Source of the DNA: Flaccisagitta enflata
Lineage: Eukaryota > Chaetognatha > Sagittoidea > Aphragmophora
DNA: 64,000 nucleotides
Reading direction: 5' to 3'
Assembly (NCBI GenBank): GCA_965153355.1
Contig: OZ231126.1
Span: 38,812,001-38,876,000 of the forward strand
Made by a program: the position numbers and the translations under genes
Notes under the pieces: generated by a model
Told to the model about the DNA's origin: nothing
Database searches by the model: none
The model's input: the letters and a program-made list of their open reading frames with translations, nothing else
Shown: positions 12,521 through 24,400 of the stretch, piece by piece
Layout of the letters: every line of letters begins with the position of its first letter
Position numbering within the stretch: the stretch's first letter is position 1

Positions 12521-12685
12521 AAAGAATATATATATTATATTGTATGCTATAATAATGTATTGTATATAATTTTAATGGATATTGTATTGTATTGGTATTG
12601 TATTGTATTGTCCCAATACTTGAAAGTATTGTATTGGTATTGTATAGTTGACAAAAATGATATATAGCTCAGGCCTGGCGGGAAT

Positions 12686-12935
12686 ACAGCAAGGTTTAGT
12701 CAACGACAGTTGACAAAGAAAATTGACTGGACCAACAGAAATACACTAAATACAAAAAGGCAGACACACAGAATGAAAAAAAGATAAAGCCGCAGCTATA
12801 GCTGGTGGAGTGTGGCCTACACTTGATATGCGCATGACAAAGCTGAAGACTGTCTAAAGCGGAACAAACAAGACCGACAACGGCAATTGAAGCCGTGAAC
12901 GCCATTCCCGAAAAACTCCAATGAACAGGGACAGT
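12686..12935. other. No feature recognised
   Basis: Mixed sequence between the hAT-like element and cassette B. Nothing was identified. Confidence 0.3.
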
Positions 12936-12939
12936 GAGA

Positions 12940-13425
12940 ACAGGTTGCCCAAGGGCAATATGTGGTCAGCGATACCTGTTGCCCTGCTTTGCATGATTGT
13001 GAGTGAGAGAAAGAAGGGTAGCCGCCCCAAAGGGGACAAAGTCCTGTAGCATGTAGAACACAGGGGGACTTTTGCATGCCAGTTCGTCCGTCCATCTATC
13101 CGTCCATACCCCCAGGCCCTCACAGGCCTGAAATCTGCCCTCTCAGGCCTGAAATCTGCCCTCTCAGACTTTGAATCTGAGAGTGCATATATAAGGCCTT
13201 AGTTAGAGGTCAAATTTCAGGCCTAAGAGGGCAGATTTCAGGCCTGAGAGGGCAGATTTAAGGTCTGAGAGGGTAGATTTCAGGTCTGAGAGGACAGATT
13301 TTAGGCCTGAGAGGGCAGATTTTAGAATGGGAGGGACGAATAGACGGGCGGATGGACGAAGAAACGGACGCTCTACAGGAATTTGTCCCCTTCCGGCCGC
13401 TGCCCAAAAAGGCAAAGCGCAGTGA
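12940..13425. repeat. Cassette B copy 1 (21-bp array)
   Basis: The left module is gggcaatatgtggtcagcga then TACCTGTTGCCCTG, followed by ccgccccaaaggggacaaag and tcctgtagcatgtagaacac. Two facing arrays of the unit GGCCTGAGAGGGCAGATTTCA and variants follow (13120-13195 in one orientation, 13205-13325 in the other). A GC-rich end at 13385-13412 (TGTCCCCTTCCGGCCGCTGCC) closes it in inverted orientation. The left and right modules are related to those of cassette A. Confidence 0.65.
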
Positions 13426-13719
13426 TCCAAAAGTCGCCGGCAAATGCTGTCATCTAAAATGCTGATAAAGCTTAGTGTCAAGGACCAACGGACGGACCAA
13501 CGGACGGACCTACTAACAAACAACAAAATTCAACCCGCTGGTGCAGAGACCCGCAAGGACAGAGTGACACAATTGCTCGTGCAACTTGATCCCGACATGC
13601 AAACTCTCAGCGCTACAAATGCAGTCAGAAGTCAACAGCCGAAACTGGGTTCGCCCAGGGAACATTCGGAATAGGAATTGTCGTAACGCGATCTGTCTGG
13701 ACTTCAAAATCCCCCAAAG

Positions 13720-13722
13720 AGA

Positions 13723-13817
<95 letters not shown>
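13720..13817. repeat. (GA)n microsatellite
   Basis: About 95 bp of GA. It is preceded at 13480-13512 by a short GGACCAAC/GGAC core typical of family C. Confidence 0.95.
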
Positions 13818-13819
<2 letters not shown>

Positions 13820-14787
13820 AGACGGAAAGATAGACGGACAGACAGATTTATCCAATTTATCCAGACCAAAAACCGATAGACAGTAATCACACAATTAATG
13901 ATGATGACAGAAAGCAACAGACAGATAGGATGCCATTCCATTCAGTCACATTGTACCATTGAGACGAACGGAACGCTGGAGCTAGGAAGTCCCTGATTGA
14001 CTGATTGGCGTTCATGACGCAAAAAGCAATCTCTGAAATTGTTCTCTTGTTTTTTTTCTCGTAAACTGTTCATTGAAAACGCCGTTGAATTTGTCATTTG
14101 TCAGAGAACCTAAAACAAATGCTATTGACGCAAAAAACAAAGACCAGTTTGATTTTTGGAGACAAGTATATAAATTCAATTATCGAAACGTATGACAAAG
14201 AGGGAAACGCCGAGGTTGGCAAAATAGGAAAACTATGCGCGTAATGGTTTTTTTTCTAGCATTTTTTCTAAACAAGTAGCAACAGTCAACAACAAAATAT
14301 CCAGCATTTACAATCATCGCTGCAATGAAATCCCAAATTAGATTGTCCAAATATTCAAATGGAAACGATTTACTAATAAGAGGACAATCAAAACAAAAGG
14401 CAGATAAAAGAAAAAAAAATTGAAACAAAATTAATCATAGGTATTCCGTTAAAAAAATTTTACTAAGTTGTTTTAAGTAGAGGAGAAATAATATGAAAAC
14501 GATACCACAGGGCATTTTTCTTCAGAATGGTATACTTTTCTAGATAGGGAAACCCCAAAACAGCGACATTCTGTCCAAAAAAGGGCGCCAATGATAAACT
14601 TTGTCGTATTCCTGACCCCAATATGCGTAATGGGATTTAAGTACCATCGAAAGAAGCAAAATTTGGGATATTTCATATGGTTTTTTTTTTGTAATTGTTA
14701 ACGAAGTGAAAAAGAACCTTGGACTTGGTTCAGATTGAAATATATTTGATGGCAAAACTGAGATATAGGGGATGGTAGCCCCTCAGG
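13818..14787. other. AT-rich sequence, no gene recognised
   Basis: About 970 bp of low-complexity-biased but non-repetitive sequence. Frames on the minus strand at 14180-14755 have no recognisable domain or splice context, so none is called. Confidence 0.35.
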
Positions 14788-15365
14788 TACAGTAGATGTC
14801 GTCTAGACTTGGAAATACGGGGGAATTCATTACAGGAAGACAAATTTACTTAAGAGACTGATATTTGGAATAGAGACTAATAAAAAGATACTTTGTTGCC
14901 CATGGGTGTTGGTTGCTATGGAAACACATTTTCATGTATTCACGCTAATGTATCAATATTTTGAGAAATCTTTTTAGGGAACATTGTTTGAAATAAAATT
15001 TGCCACAACTTTCCCACAGTATGTTCTGTAAGAATATTGCTCGTTTAGCCGTTGCTAGGGAGCGTAACTATGTGTGACAGCCCTGTGATGCTCCCTAGCA
15101 ACCGCCAAACCAGCGATATTCTTACAGAACATACTGTGGGAAAGTTGTCGCAAATTTTATTTTAAACAATGTTCCTTCAAAAAATTTCTCAAAAAATTGA
15201 TACTTTAGCGTAAATACATAGAAATGTGTTTCCATGGCAACCAACACCCATGGGCAATAAAACATCCTTTTATTAGTTCATATTCCAGATATCACTTTCT
15301 TAACTTTATTTGTCTTCTTGTAATGAATTCCCCCGTATTTCCAAGTCTAGACGACATCTACTGTA
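14788..15365. mobile_element. TA-flanked foldback element, copy 1
   Basis: A near-complete palindrome of 574 bp (14790-15363) starts CAGTAGATGTCGTCTAGACT and ends in its reverse complement, with TA on both sides. Arms are about 270 bp with a centre near 15075 (acagccctgtgatgc). The arms contain ggttgctatggaaacac and tgtttccatggcaacc, which match the RFX X-box pattern, and GTTGCTAGGGAGC. TA flanks suggest Tc1/mariner-type movement. No transposase is present. A second copy is at 26042-26607. Confidence 0.85.
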
Positions 15366-15774
15366 CCCTCCAGGGGCCCTTAAAGGGGCCCAAAATCAGA
15401 CAAATTGCCAAAAATAACCAGAATATCGATTTCTTTGTTGTTATTCCTGCTTTATTGTCATTGGAGGTGTTAATTTGCTGTAAAGATACTGTTACCGTAT
15501 TTCTTGTAATTAGCGCCCCGGGCGCTTTTGAAATTGAAATGAAACATTGCTGTTTTAAACCTGCAATTAGCGCCCCCTATTCAATAATATCTAAAAAATA
15601 TTTTATGAAATTCACACTTTTCTTATAATTGAAATCAGCAAATCACTGTAAAGAGAATATTTTGTTGTATTACATCTCATTCTCATATGGTTTTTGCCAA
15701 AAAAATCTTATTTTCAACAAAATTTCCATGACTTTGTAAGAAAAATCACTCTTATCATTTCATGAAAAATATTC
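15366..15774. other. No gene recognised; small GCGCCCC repeat pair
   Basis: Two copies of attagcgcccc at about 15509 and 15564 separated by about 55 bp. The remainder is unremarkable AT-rich sequence. Confidence 0.35.
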
Positions 15775-16412
15775 GCAAAAGCGTTAGATGGTCAGCGGTA
15801 CCCGTTGCCCCTATGTGAGTGTATGTGGGTTTGAGGTGGTTAGAGGGGCAGCGGCCCTGAAGGGGCAGCGGCCCCGAAGGGGGGGATGACCTATGCTGTT
15901 TTTATTTGAGCCTCAAGGATGGAATTAGGGCTTGGAGGCTGGAATTGGGGCCTTGAGGCTTGGATTAGGGCCTTGAGGCTGGGATTTGAGCTTTGAGGTT
16001 GGGATTTGAGCTTCAAGGCTGAGATTTGAGCTTCAAGGCTGAGATTTGGGCTTTGAGGCTGGGATTTGAGCTTTGAGGTTGGGATTTGAGCTTGGAAGCT
16101 GGTATTTGAGCTTCGAGGCTAGGATTTGAGCTTCAAGGCTGGGATTTGTGCCTTGAGACTGGGATTTGAGCCTAAGGGCTGGGATTTGAGCCTCGAGGCT
16201 GGGATTTTAGCCTGGAGACTGAGATTTGAGCCTCAAGGCTGGGGTTTGAGCTTCAAAGCGGGGATTTGAGCCTCGAAGCTAGGATTTGGGTCTTGAGACT
16301 AGGATTTGGGCCTTGAGGGGGGGGGATGGAGAAGGAGAAGAAGAAGAAGGAGAAATTTCCCCTATGTGTGAAAGCATAGGTCATTGGCCCCTTCGGGGCT
16401 GCTGCCCAAAAA
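15775..16412 (+). repeat. Cassette A copy 3, complete
   Basis: Left module gcaaaagcgttagatggtca then GCGGTACCCGTTGCCCC. The left inverted repeat GGCAGCGGCCCCGAAGGGG leads into atgacctatgct. The array of about 20 units (GGGATTTGAGCTTCAAGGCT and variants) covers 15905-16318. A GAA-rich link follows, then the right inverted repeat gaaagcataggtcattggcc, ccttcggggctgctgccc to 16408. This is the best preserved copy for defining the family. Confidence 0.8.
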
Positions 16413-16454
16413 GGAGGCTGGGATATGAACCTTGAGAGATAGATTTAAGCCTTA

Positions 16455-17775
16455 AATCATGATTTTTTGGGCAGCGGCCCCGAAGGAGTCAATATCCTAT
16501 GCTTTCACACATATGGGGGATTTTCTCTTTCATTTTCTTCTTCGTCTTGAGACCTAAATTCCAGTCTTAAGGCCAAAATCCCAGTCTCGAGGCCCAAATT
16601 CCAGCCTTGAGACCCAAATCCTAGCCTGGAGGCCCAAATCCTAGCCTGGAGGCCCAAATCCTATTGTTTAGGCCCAAATCTCAGCCTTGAGGTCTAAACC
16701 CCAGACAAGAGGCCCAGATCCTATCCTTGAGGCCCAAATCTCAGCCTCGAGGCTAGGATTTGGGCCCTAACAGCTGGGTTTCCTACAATTCTAAGAGAGC
16801 CAGGTGTCTGGGTTAGAAAGCTTACGTTTCTAGGTTTCCTAACCCATTTCACAATAGGGAATCAAGTTTTTTTTATGATATCTCAAAAAGTGCTGTTTCA
16901 ATTCTTCTAATTTCTTGGGTGATTCCATATGGTGGGACGACATGCTGATGCCATAAAAGAGTAGCATCGCTACTCTGCTGTACATAAGTAAAGATGTGAA
17001 AGAAAAATTCCTTTCTACATTTCTTACCTTTCTAGGTTTTCTAAGAAAAGATTTCTTACATTTCTAAGAATTCTAGGTTTTTTAAGATTTACAATATCAG
17101 AAAAAATGGAAATTTTTTCCCTCTTGTACATTTGTTGCTCCTTCTATAGGTGGGTTCACTTTTTAGCTAGAAAAGATTTCAATTTTTACTACAATAGTGA
17201 ACCTTGGCAAATCTAGAATTCTTAGAAACCTAAGCAAAACCTTCTTAGAAAACCTAGTATTGTAAGAAACCTAGGTGGGAATTTTTCTTTCTCTGTTTTC
17301 ACCTACTTAATGCAGAGTGGCGATGCTATTCTTCTATGGCATCAGGATGTCATCCCATTGTTAATAATCACCCAAAAAATTGGGAAAATTGATGTAGCGC
17401 TTTTAAAATGAAAAACACTTATATTCCCATTGTAAAATTAGTTAGAAAACCTAGAAATGTAAGCTTTCTAACTCAGATTCCTACGTTTCTTAGAAACGTA
17501 GGAAACCCAGCTACCTTAGGCTAGGATTTTGGCCTCGAGGCTGGAATTTAGGCCTCCAGACTGGGATTTTGGCCTTGAGACTGGAATTTAGGTCTCGAGA
17601 CTGGGATTTGAGGGGTGGAGGGACTAAGGAGAAAATGAAGGAGGAAATCTCCCATATGTGTGAAAGCATAGGTCATCGACTCCTTCGGGGCCGCTGCCCT
17701 GCTCCCCCTTCAACTTCAAGCACAACCTACTCAGCAGGGCATGGGTACCGCTGACCATCTAACGCTTTTGCGACT
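16455..17775. repeat. Cassette A copy 4, palindromic array split by a foldback
   Basis: The left inverted repeat is at 16462-16500 (tgggcagcggccccgaagga). An array of CCCAAATCCTAGCCTGGAGG units follows at 16545-16745. The array flips orientation at about 16745 (agcctcgaggctagg). After an inserted foldback (16772-17512) it resumes as GGCTAGGATTTTGGCC units at 17515-17612. The right inverted repeat is at 17665-17702, followed by the ATGGGTACCGCTGACCATCT module. Confidence 0.75.
16772..17512. mobile_element. Foldback element inserted in cassette A
   Basis: A 741-bp sequence starts AGCTGGGTTTCCTAC and ends GTAGGAAACCCAGCT. Long imperfect inverted arms of about 300 bp share features such as gatgccataaaagagtagcatcgc on the left versus its near reverse complement at about 17320. 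The arms are built from TTTCTAGGTTTTCTAAG-like subrepeats. It interrupts a 20-bp array cleanly, so it is younger than the array. The target duplication is not clear. Confidence 0.7.
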
Positions 17776-18108
17776 ATTAGCTATTCTTTCTGCTGCTTTG
17801 TTTTAAAAGGTAAATATTTTGAAAATATTCTGTCATCTGGTATTGGGCACAGACAAACATTAGGGGCCCAAAGGCCCCATCAAGGGGGCCCTAATGGCAC
17901 AAAAAGCCAAATTGAAACAGCAGAAAAAACTGACACATCTAATTTTTTCTGAGATTATCTCAATCGCCGTGACAAGGAAGGGGTTTTTGTATAGGGTGTA
18001 TTATCTAGATAGTATTCATTTCCACTAACATTTCAATAATTTTCCTGATGCAAAAACCCCTATAGACTGCCAAATATATGGCTGTCATAAAATCTGTAAT
18101 GTATGAAT
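17776..18108. other. Unrecognised sequence
   Basis: Contains a small GC-rich inverted pair (aggggcccaaaggccccatc then aagggggcccta) near 17860-17900 that could form a hairpin. Otherwise nothing was identified. Confidence 0.3.
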
Positions 18109-18111
18109 TCT

Positions 18112-20347
18112 TGCATCTCGTTAGTGATCGTGTTAGTGATCGTGTTAGTGATCTTGTTAGTGATCGCGTTAGTGATCATGTTAGTGATCTTGTTAGTGAT
18201 CGTGTTAGTGATCATGGTAGTAATCTCGTTAGTGATCGCGTTAGTGATCATGTTAGGGATCACGTTAGTGATCATGTTAGTGATCTCATTAGTGATCATG
18301 TTAGTGATCATGTTAGTGATCTCGTTAGTGATCGCGTTAGTGATCATGTCAGTGATCTCGTTAGTGTTCCAGTTAGTTATCATGTTAGTGATCTCATTAG
18401 TGTTTGAGTTAGTTATCATGTTAGTGATCTCGTTAGTGATCGCGTTAGTGATCATAAAAGTGATCTCGTTAGTGATCGCGTTAGTGATCGTGTTAGTGAT
18501 CTCATTAGTGATCGCATTAGTGATCATGCTGGTGATCACATTAGTGATCATGTTAGTGATCTCGTTAGTGATCGCGTTAGTGATCATGTTAGTGATCTTG
18601 TTAGTGATCGCGTTAGTGATCATGTTAGTGATCTTGTTAGTGATCGCCTTAGTGATCATGTTAGAAATCTTGTTAATGATCGCATTAGTGATCATATTAG
18701 TGATCTCGTTAGTGATCGCATTAGTGATCATGTTAGTGATCTCGTTAGTGATCACGTTAATGATCATGTTAGTGATCTTGTTAGTGATCACGTTAGTGAT
18801 CATGTTAGTCATCTCGTTAGTGTTCGCGTTAGTGATCATGTTAGTGATCTCGTCAGTGTTTGAGTTAGTTATCATGTTAGTGATCTCGTTAGTGTTCGAG
18901 TTAGTTATCATGTTGGTGATCTCGTTAGTGATTGCGTCAGTAATCATAAAAGTGATCTCGTTAGTGATCGCGTTAGTGATCGTGTTAGTGATCATGTTAG
19001 TTATCTAATTGCTGATCATGTTAGTGATCGCGTTAGTGATTGCGTTAGTGATCATTTTAGTGATCATGTTAGTGATATCATTAATGATCGCGTTAGTGAT
19101 CATGTTAGTAATCTCATTAGTGATTGCGTTAGTGATCATGTTAGTGATCTAGCAGTGTTCGAGTTAGTTACCATGTTAGTGATCTCGTTAGTGTTCGAGT
19201 TAGTTATCATGTTGGCGATCTCGTTAGTGACTGCGTCAGTGATCATAAAAGTGATCTCGTTAGTGATGGCGTTAGTGATTGTGTTAGTGATCTCATTAGT
19301 TATCGGGTTAGTGATCATGTTAGTGATCGCGTTAGTGATCATGTTAGTGATCTTGTTAGTGATTGCGTTAGTGATCATATTAGTGATCTTGTTAGAAATC
19401 GCGTTAGTGATCATATTAGTGATCTTGTTAGTGATCGCGTTAGTGATCATGTTAGTAATCTCGTTAATGATTGCATTAGTGATCATATAAGTGATCTCGT
19501 TAGTGATCGCATAAGTGATCATAATAGTGATCTTGTTAATGATCGCATTAGTGATCATGTTAGTGATCTTGTTAGTAATCGCGTTAGTGATCATGTCAGT
19601 GATCTCAATAATGATGGCATTAGTGATCATGTTACTGATCTTGTTAGTGATTGCGTTAGTGATCATGTTAGTGATCTCGTTAGTGATCGGATTAGTGATC
19701 ATGTTAGTGATCTCGTTAGTGATTGCGTTAGTGATCATGTTAGTGATCTCCTTAGTGATCGCGTTAGTGATCATGTTAGCGATCTCGTTAGTGATCGCAT
19801 TAGTGATCATGTTAGTGATCTCATTATTGATCGGGTTAGTGATCATGTTAGTGATCTCGTTAGCGATTGCGTTAGTGATCATGTTAGTGATCTCATTAGT
19901 GATCGCATTAGTGATCATGTTAGTGATCTCGTTTGTGATTGCATTAGTGATCATGTTAGTGATCTTGTTAGTGATTGCGTTAGTGATCATGTTAGTGATC
20001 TCCTTAGTGATCGCGTTAGTGATCATGTTAGTGATCTCGTTAGTGATCACATTAGTGATCATGTTAGTGATATCATTATTGATCGCGTTAGTGATCATGT
20101 TAGTGATCTTGTTAGTGATCGGGTTAGTGATCATGTTAGTGATCTCTTAGTGATTGCGCTAGTGATCATGTTAGTGATCTCGTTAGTGATCGCGTTAGTG
20201 ATCATGTTAGTGATCTTGTTAGTGATTGCGTAAGTGATCATGTTAGTGATCTTGTAAGTGATCGCGTTAATGATCATGTTAGTGATCTCATTAGTGATTG
20301 CGTTAGTGATCATGTTAGTGATCTCTTTAGTGATCGTGTTAGTGATT
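18112..20347. repeat. 12-bp minisatellite with 36-bp higher-order unit
   Basis: About 186 copies of GTTAGTGATCNN fill 2.2 kb. The variable NN often follows the order GC, AT, TC (or TG), giving a 36-bp higher-order unit. Because 12 is a multiple of three and the unit lacks in-phase stops in some frames, long frames stay open on both strands (Ile-Thr-Asn type on minus, Leu-Val-Ile type on plus). These are not credible genes: both strands are equally open, and no other signal supports coding. Confidence 0.93.
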
Positions 20348-20870
20348 GCCAGGGTGTCACAAAGTGCCCGAGCACGCGAGCGGCGCTCGTAGGAAGCTTG
20401 CTAGACTGGTAGGAAGGGAAGGGAGAGGGAGAGAAAAAGAAAAAAGAGGATGAAGAAGAAAAGAGGAAAAGAAGAAAGGAAGAAAGGAGGGAAGAAGGAA
20501 GAAAGGAAGAAAGGAAGGAAGGAAGGAAGGAAGAAAGGAAGGAAGAAAGAAAGGAAAGAAGGAAGGAAGGAAGGAAGGAAGGAAAATAAAGAAGAGGTTA
20601 GAAAAAAAAGGTTTTTTTCCTTATGTTTATAAAGCTCCTGCAATTGTTTTTTTGTTTTCCTCAGTACACTCAGTTTTTTAAAGATTTTCAAAAAAAGCAC
20701 AAGCCTTTGGAAAAAATACAGTGGTAGTTGTTTTACTGATAACTATCACTACCTCTCTTCCTCCATTCCTTCCTTTCTTCTTTCTATCCTTCTCTCCTCC
20801 CTTCTTTTATTTTCTTCCTATTCCTTCCCTCCTCCCTTTCATTCTTCTTTCCTTCCTTCCTTCCTTCCTT
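20348..20870. other. Array edge motif and purine tracts
   Basis: CAGGGTGTCACAAA at 20350-20363 and GCTCGTAGGAAGC at about 20387 border the minisatellite and recur near 35050-35082. A GGAA/GAAA tract occupies 20410-20590 and a TTCC tract 20755-20890. Confidence 0.55.
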
Positions 20871-21459
20871 CCTTTTCCTTCCTTCCTTCCATCATCATTT
20901 TCCCTTCTTCCTTCTATCCTTCCTTTCTGCCCTCTTTTTATTTGTTCTTACCCCTTCCTCCCTTTTTAGTTAAGTGCTATGTGACTGTACAACCCGCTTT
21001 TGTCGGTCCATTGGTCCGTCCACTGGTCCATCGGTCCATCGGTCCGTTACACTTTACTTTTTTGGGGTTTTTGTGGTTTTTGGCCTCACTGCTCTTGCCC
21101 AAATGATCAAGTGACCTGAAACATAGCCCCTGCCCACCCGCACGCCACTGGGGTAGCCATGTATCCGGCCTTGTTGTCCACTTTCCTACCTTCCCTCAAT
21201 TTGTTCCTTCCTACCATTGCTTCCCTCCTTCCTCCCTCCCTTCCTTCCTTCCTTCCTTTCTCCCTTACTTACGGAGGACTAAAAATCCCAAAAATGAAAA
21301 ATATTAAGTAGCTACGTACGTACGTACTTACTGACAGACATATCAACAGAACAAGGTGTAAAGTTGTGTGCAAGTGACTTTAAACGCTACATTATCTATT
21401 CTATGAAGTTCATCATGAAATCGCTAATCTGTGACTCATCAAAACAAGGCCGTATACAC
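20871..21459. repeat. 589-bp direct repeat, left copy
   Basis: Runs from CCTTTTCCTTCC to caaggccgtatacac and is nearly identical to 25027-25615 (offset 4156 bp; differences include ttggtccg/ttggttcg and tttttt/tatttt). It contains TTCC tracts, a family C copy on the minus strand (about 21001-21175) and a TACG run. Together the copies bracket the giant palindrome. Confidence 0.92.
21001..21175 (-). mobile_element. Family C element inside the left direct repeat
   Basis: GGTCC/GGTCCAT core at 21005-21050, ggcctcactgctcttgccca, GCCCCTGCCCACCCGCACGC, and terminal GTATCCGGCCTTGTT. The same element is duplicated at 25157-25331. Confidence 0.65.
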
Positions 21460-21460
21460 C

Positions 21461-24400
21461 GTTACCTGCACAAGTTGGGCTACGTTGAAAAAAAAAAATT
21501 TAGTAAGGAGGCTAAAAAAAGCCCAATCTTATGTAAAAAAACCTGGGGAATCCAACCGTGACCTTTTTAGAGCCCTACGCGGGGGCGTTTAGAAACGGCC
21601 CAAAAAAAAAACCAAAAAATGGCTATTTTTTGGTATTTTTGGCCAAAATTTTAAACTTAAATGGAGGCCAAGTATGTGAATTCATAGTTGGGTATACTTC
21701 AAGATGTGAGAGACTAGTAAAACAAGAATCATGATGATGGGGCTATTGTGGGGTACCTAAAAAGGCTCAGAAAGGGCCCTTAAAGCGAAAACTTAATAGT
21801 TTTTTTTTCATTGTGGCTACAAAAATGATTGGAATGCCTTCAAATTTGAATTGGGAGTTCCTAATAAATGCAACTACCATCATGCAAAAAATTGTGGCCC
21901 TCCTTAAATGACTTCATAGGAAAATTTGGCCCTAAAAACCAAAAATTGCTCCAAAAAAATTGGGTTTTTGAGTTCATTGACCTAAAAACAACAATTAAAG
22001 GTCAGGGTCCCCCATTTTTTTTTCTCTTTTGCTAATATAAGATGTTTGAGGGTTCCAAAAAAAATTTCAGGTCATATTTCCAAGAACTGACTGAGATATG
22101 ACCATTTGAAGTGACGTGGTAAAATTAAAAAATGGTGAAAATGACTATTTTTAGGGATTCTTAAAAAAAATAAAGTGCAAAAAGGGGTCCCAACAGTTTT
22201 AATTCATGATTGGGGACACTTAAAGATGTGAGAGACTAGGAAAACAAGAATCATAATGATGGGGCTATTGTGGGGTATCTAAAAAGGCCCAAAAAGGGCC
22301 CCTAGAGCGAAAAAAAAAGTTTTTTCTTCATTGTGGCTACAAAAATGATTGGAATGCCTTCAAATTTGAAGTGGAAGTTCCTAATAAATACAACTACCAT
22401 CATGGAAAAAATTGCTCTCCTTAAGGGACGAAAGGTGGCCAATCTGAACTTATTGAGAAAGCTTTATCTGGCCTGAAAGGTGCAATTGATATCCAATGAA
22501 CATCAAAAATCAAGTGACTGACACTGCCAACAGTCTCTATCACCTATTTACAACGCAAACCAAATAAGCAAAATCATGTCCTCAGATCGGTACATATTCT
22601 GACGACCCTGGATCTTAAAAATCTGAACGAATTAGATTTTTGGGGCAAGTAGATGCATACAAAGGACTGGCCGATTCAAAAGGTTCCCTGAAAGCCATTT
22701 TTAGTAGGTAAATCAAATCGAGTCTGATGAGAAGGTAACAAGGAATGGGAAAATCTCAGAAATCAAATCGGGTGGCCTTTCCTTACCCCAGTCTGGTGCC
22801 ACATATAAAATTTCATGACTTTTTGCGGTTAGGAACATATGTAAAAACGTACCGCTAATTTTCAGTTCTTCAACTTGATTTGTACTGATTTGAATTGAGT
22901 AAAATGCATTTTAATTGATTGGGCCTTTGGAACTTGTTGTTCCTGGCCAGTATCTTGGTAACTTGTTGCTAGGAAAACACAACTTTGAATTTCGGTGCTG
23001 CATGCTTCCTAGTGTAGAGTGATGCTATAGCTGTCTCTGTTATGTCATGCTATATCAATAGTGATTTGATTGTGAAAACCTGCGCGCCTAAAAATGTGTG
23101 GCTTGTACATCACATTAATCATAAGAAACCTATTTATTGATTTTTCTCGCATGAGACAACTAGAAGCCCTTAAATGACTTCATAGGAAAATTTGGCTAAA
23201 AAAAAACAAAAATTGCTCCAAAAAAATCGGGTTTTTGAGTTCATTGACCTAAAAACAACATTGAAAGGTCAGGGTACCCCAATTTTTTTTTTCTATTTTA
23301 CTAAATCAACATGTTTGGAAGTTGCAAAAAAAATTTCAGGCAATATTTACTAGAAATGGCCGAGATATGACCATTTGAAGTGACCTGGTAAAACTGAAAA
23401 AAGGCGAAAATAACCATTTTTTGGGATTCTTTGAAAATTTTAAGTACAAAAAGAGGTCCCAATAGTTTTAATTCTTATTTGGGATCACTTAAAGATATAG
23501 GGGACTAGGAAAATAAGGAACATGACAATGGGGCTATTGTGGGGTATCTAAAAAGGCCCAAAAAGGGCCCCTAAAACAAAAAATATATAAATATATAAAT
23601 TTAAAGGCATTCCAATCATTTTTGTAGCCACAGTGAAAAAAAAATATTTATTTTTTGCTTTAGGGGCCCTTTTCGGGCCTTTTTAGGTACCTCACAATAG
23701 ACCCATCATCATGATTCTTGTTTTCCTTGTCTCTTACATCTTGGAGTTTCCCTAACTATGAATTAAAACTATTGGGACCTCTTTTTGTACTTAAATTTTT
23801 CAAAGAATCCCAAAAAATGGCTTTTTCGCCGTTTTTCAGTTTTACCACGTCACTTCAAATGGTCATATCTCAGCCATTTTTCTAAAATATTGCCTGAAAT
23901 TTTTTTTGCAACCTCCAAACATGTTATTTTAGCAAAATAGAAAAAAAATTGGGGTACCCTGACCTTTCAATGTTGTTTTTAGGTCAATGAACTCAAAAAC
24001 CCAATATTTTGGAGCAATTTTTGTTTTTTTAGCCAAATTTCCCTATGAAGTCATTTAAGGAGGGCCACAATTTTTTCCATGATGGTAGTTGTATTTATTA
24101 GGAACTTCCATTTCAAATTTGAAGGCATTCCAATCATTTTTGTAGCCACAATGAAGAAAAAACTTTTTTTTTCGCTTTAGGGGCCCTTTTTGGGCCTTTT
24201 TAGGTACCCCATCATTATGATTCTTGTTTTCCTAGTCTCTCAAATCTTTAAGTGTCCCCAATCATGAATTAAAACTGTTGGGACCCCTTTTTGCACTTAA
24301 TTTTTTCTAAGAATCCCCAAAAATGGTCATTTTCGCCATTTTTTAATTTTACCATGTCACTTCAAATGGTCATATCTCAGTCAGTTCTTGGAAATATGTT

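Larger units (their letters stand above)
10190..12677. mobile_element. hAT-like non-autonomous transposon with exact TSD
   Basis: The ends are exact 11-bp inverted repeats: CAGGCCTGAGC at 10190-10200 and GCTCAGGCCTG at 12667-12677. The flanks carry an identical 8-bp duplication, GCGGGAAT, at 10182-10189 and 12678-12685. An 8-bp duplication with CAG...CTG termini is the signature of the hAT superfamily. Subterminal regions are rich in GTATTG and its complement CAATAC. No hAT transposase is visible. The inner 1.6 kb is a separate LINE insertion, so the original element was roughly 0.9 kb. Orientation is undetermined. Confidence 0.88.

Noticed and set aside
16860-17120. tRNA or small RNA gene in the foldback arms
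   Set aside because: The hairpins are explained by inverted TTTCTAGGTTTTC subrepeats. No A/B box or cloverleaf was found.
18060-20313. Long frames of about 300 codons on both strands (Ile-Thr-Asn or Leu-Val-Ile repeats)
   Set aside because: They are translations of a 12-bp minisatellite whose period keeps frames open. Both strands are equally open, and start or stop positions follow the array edges.
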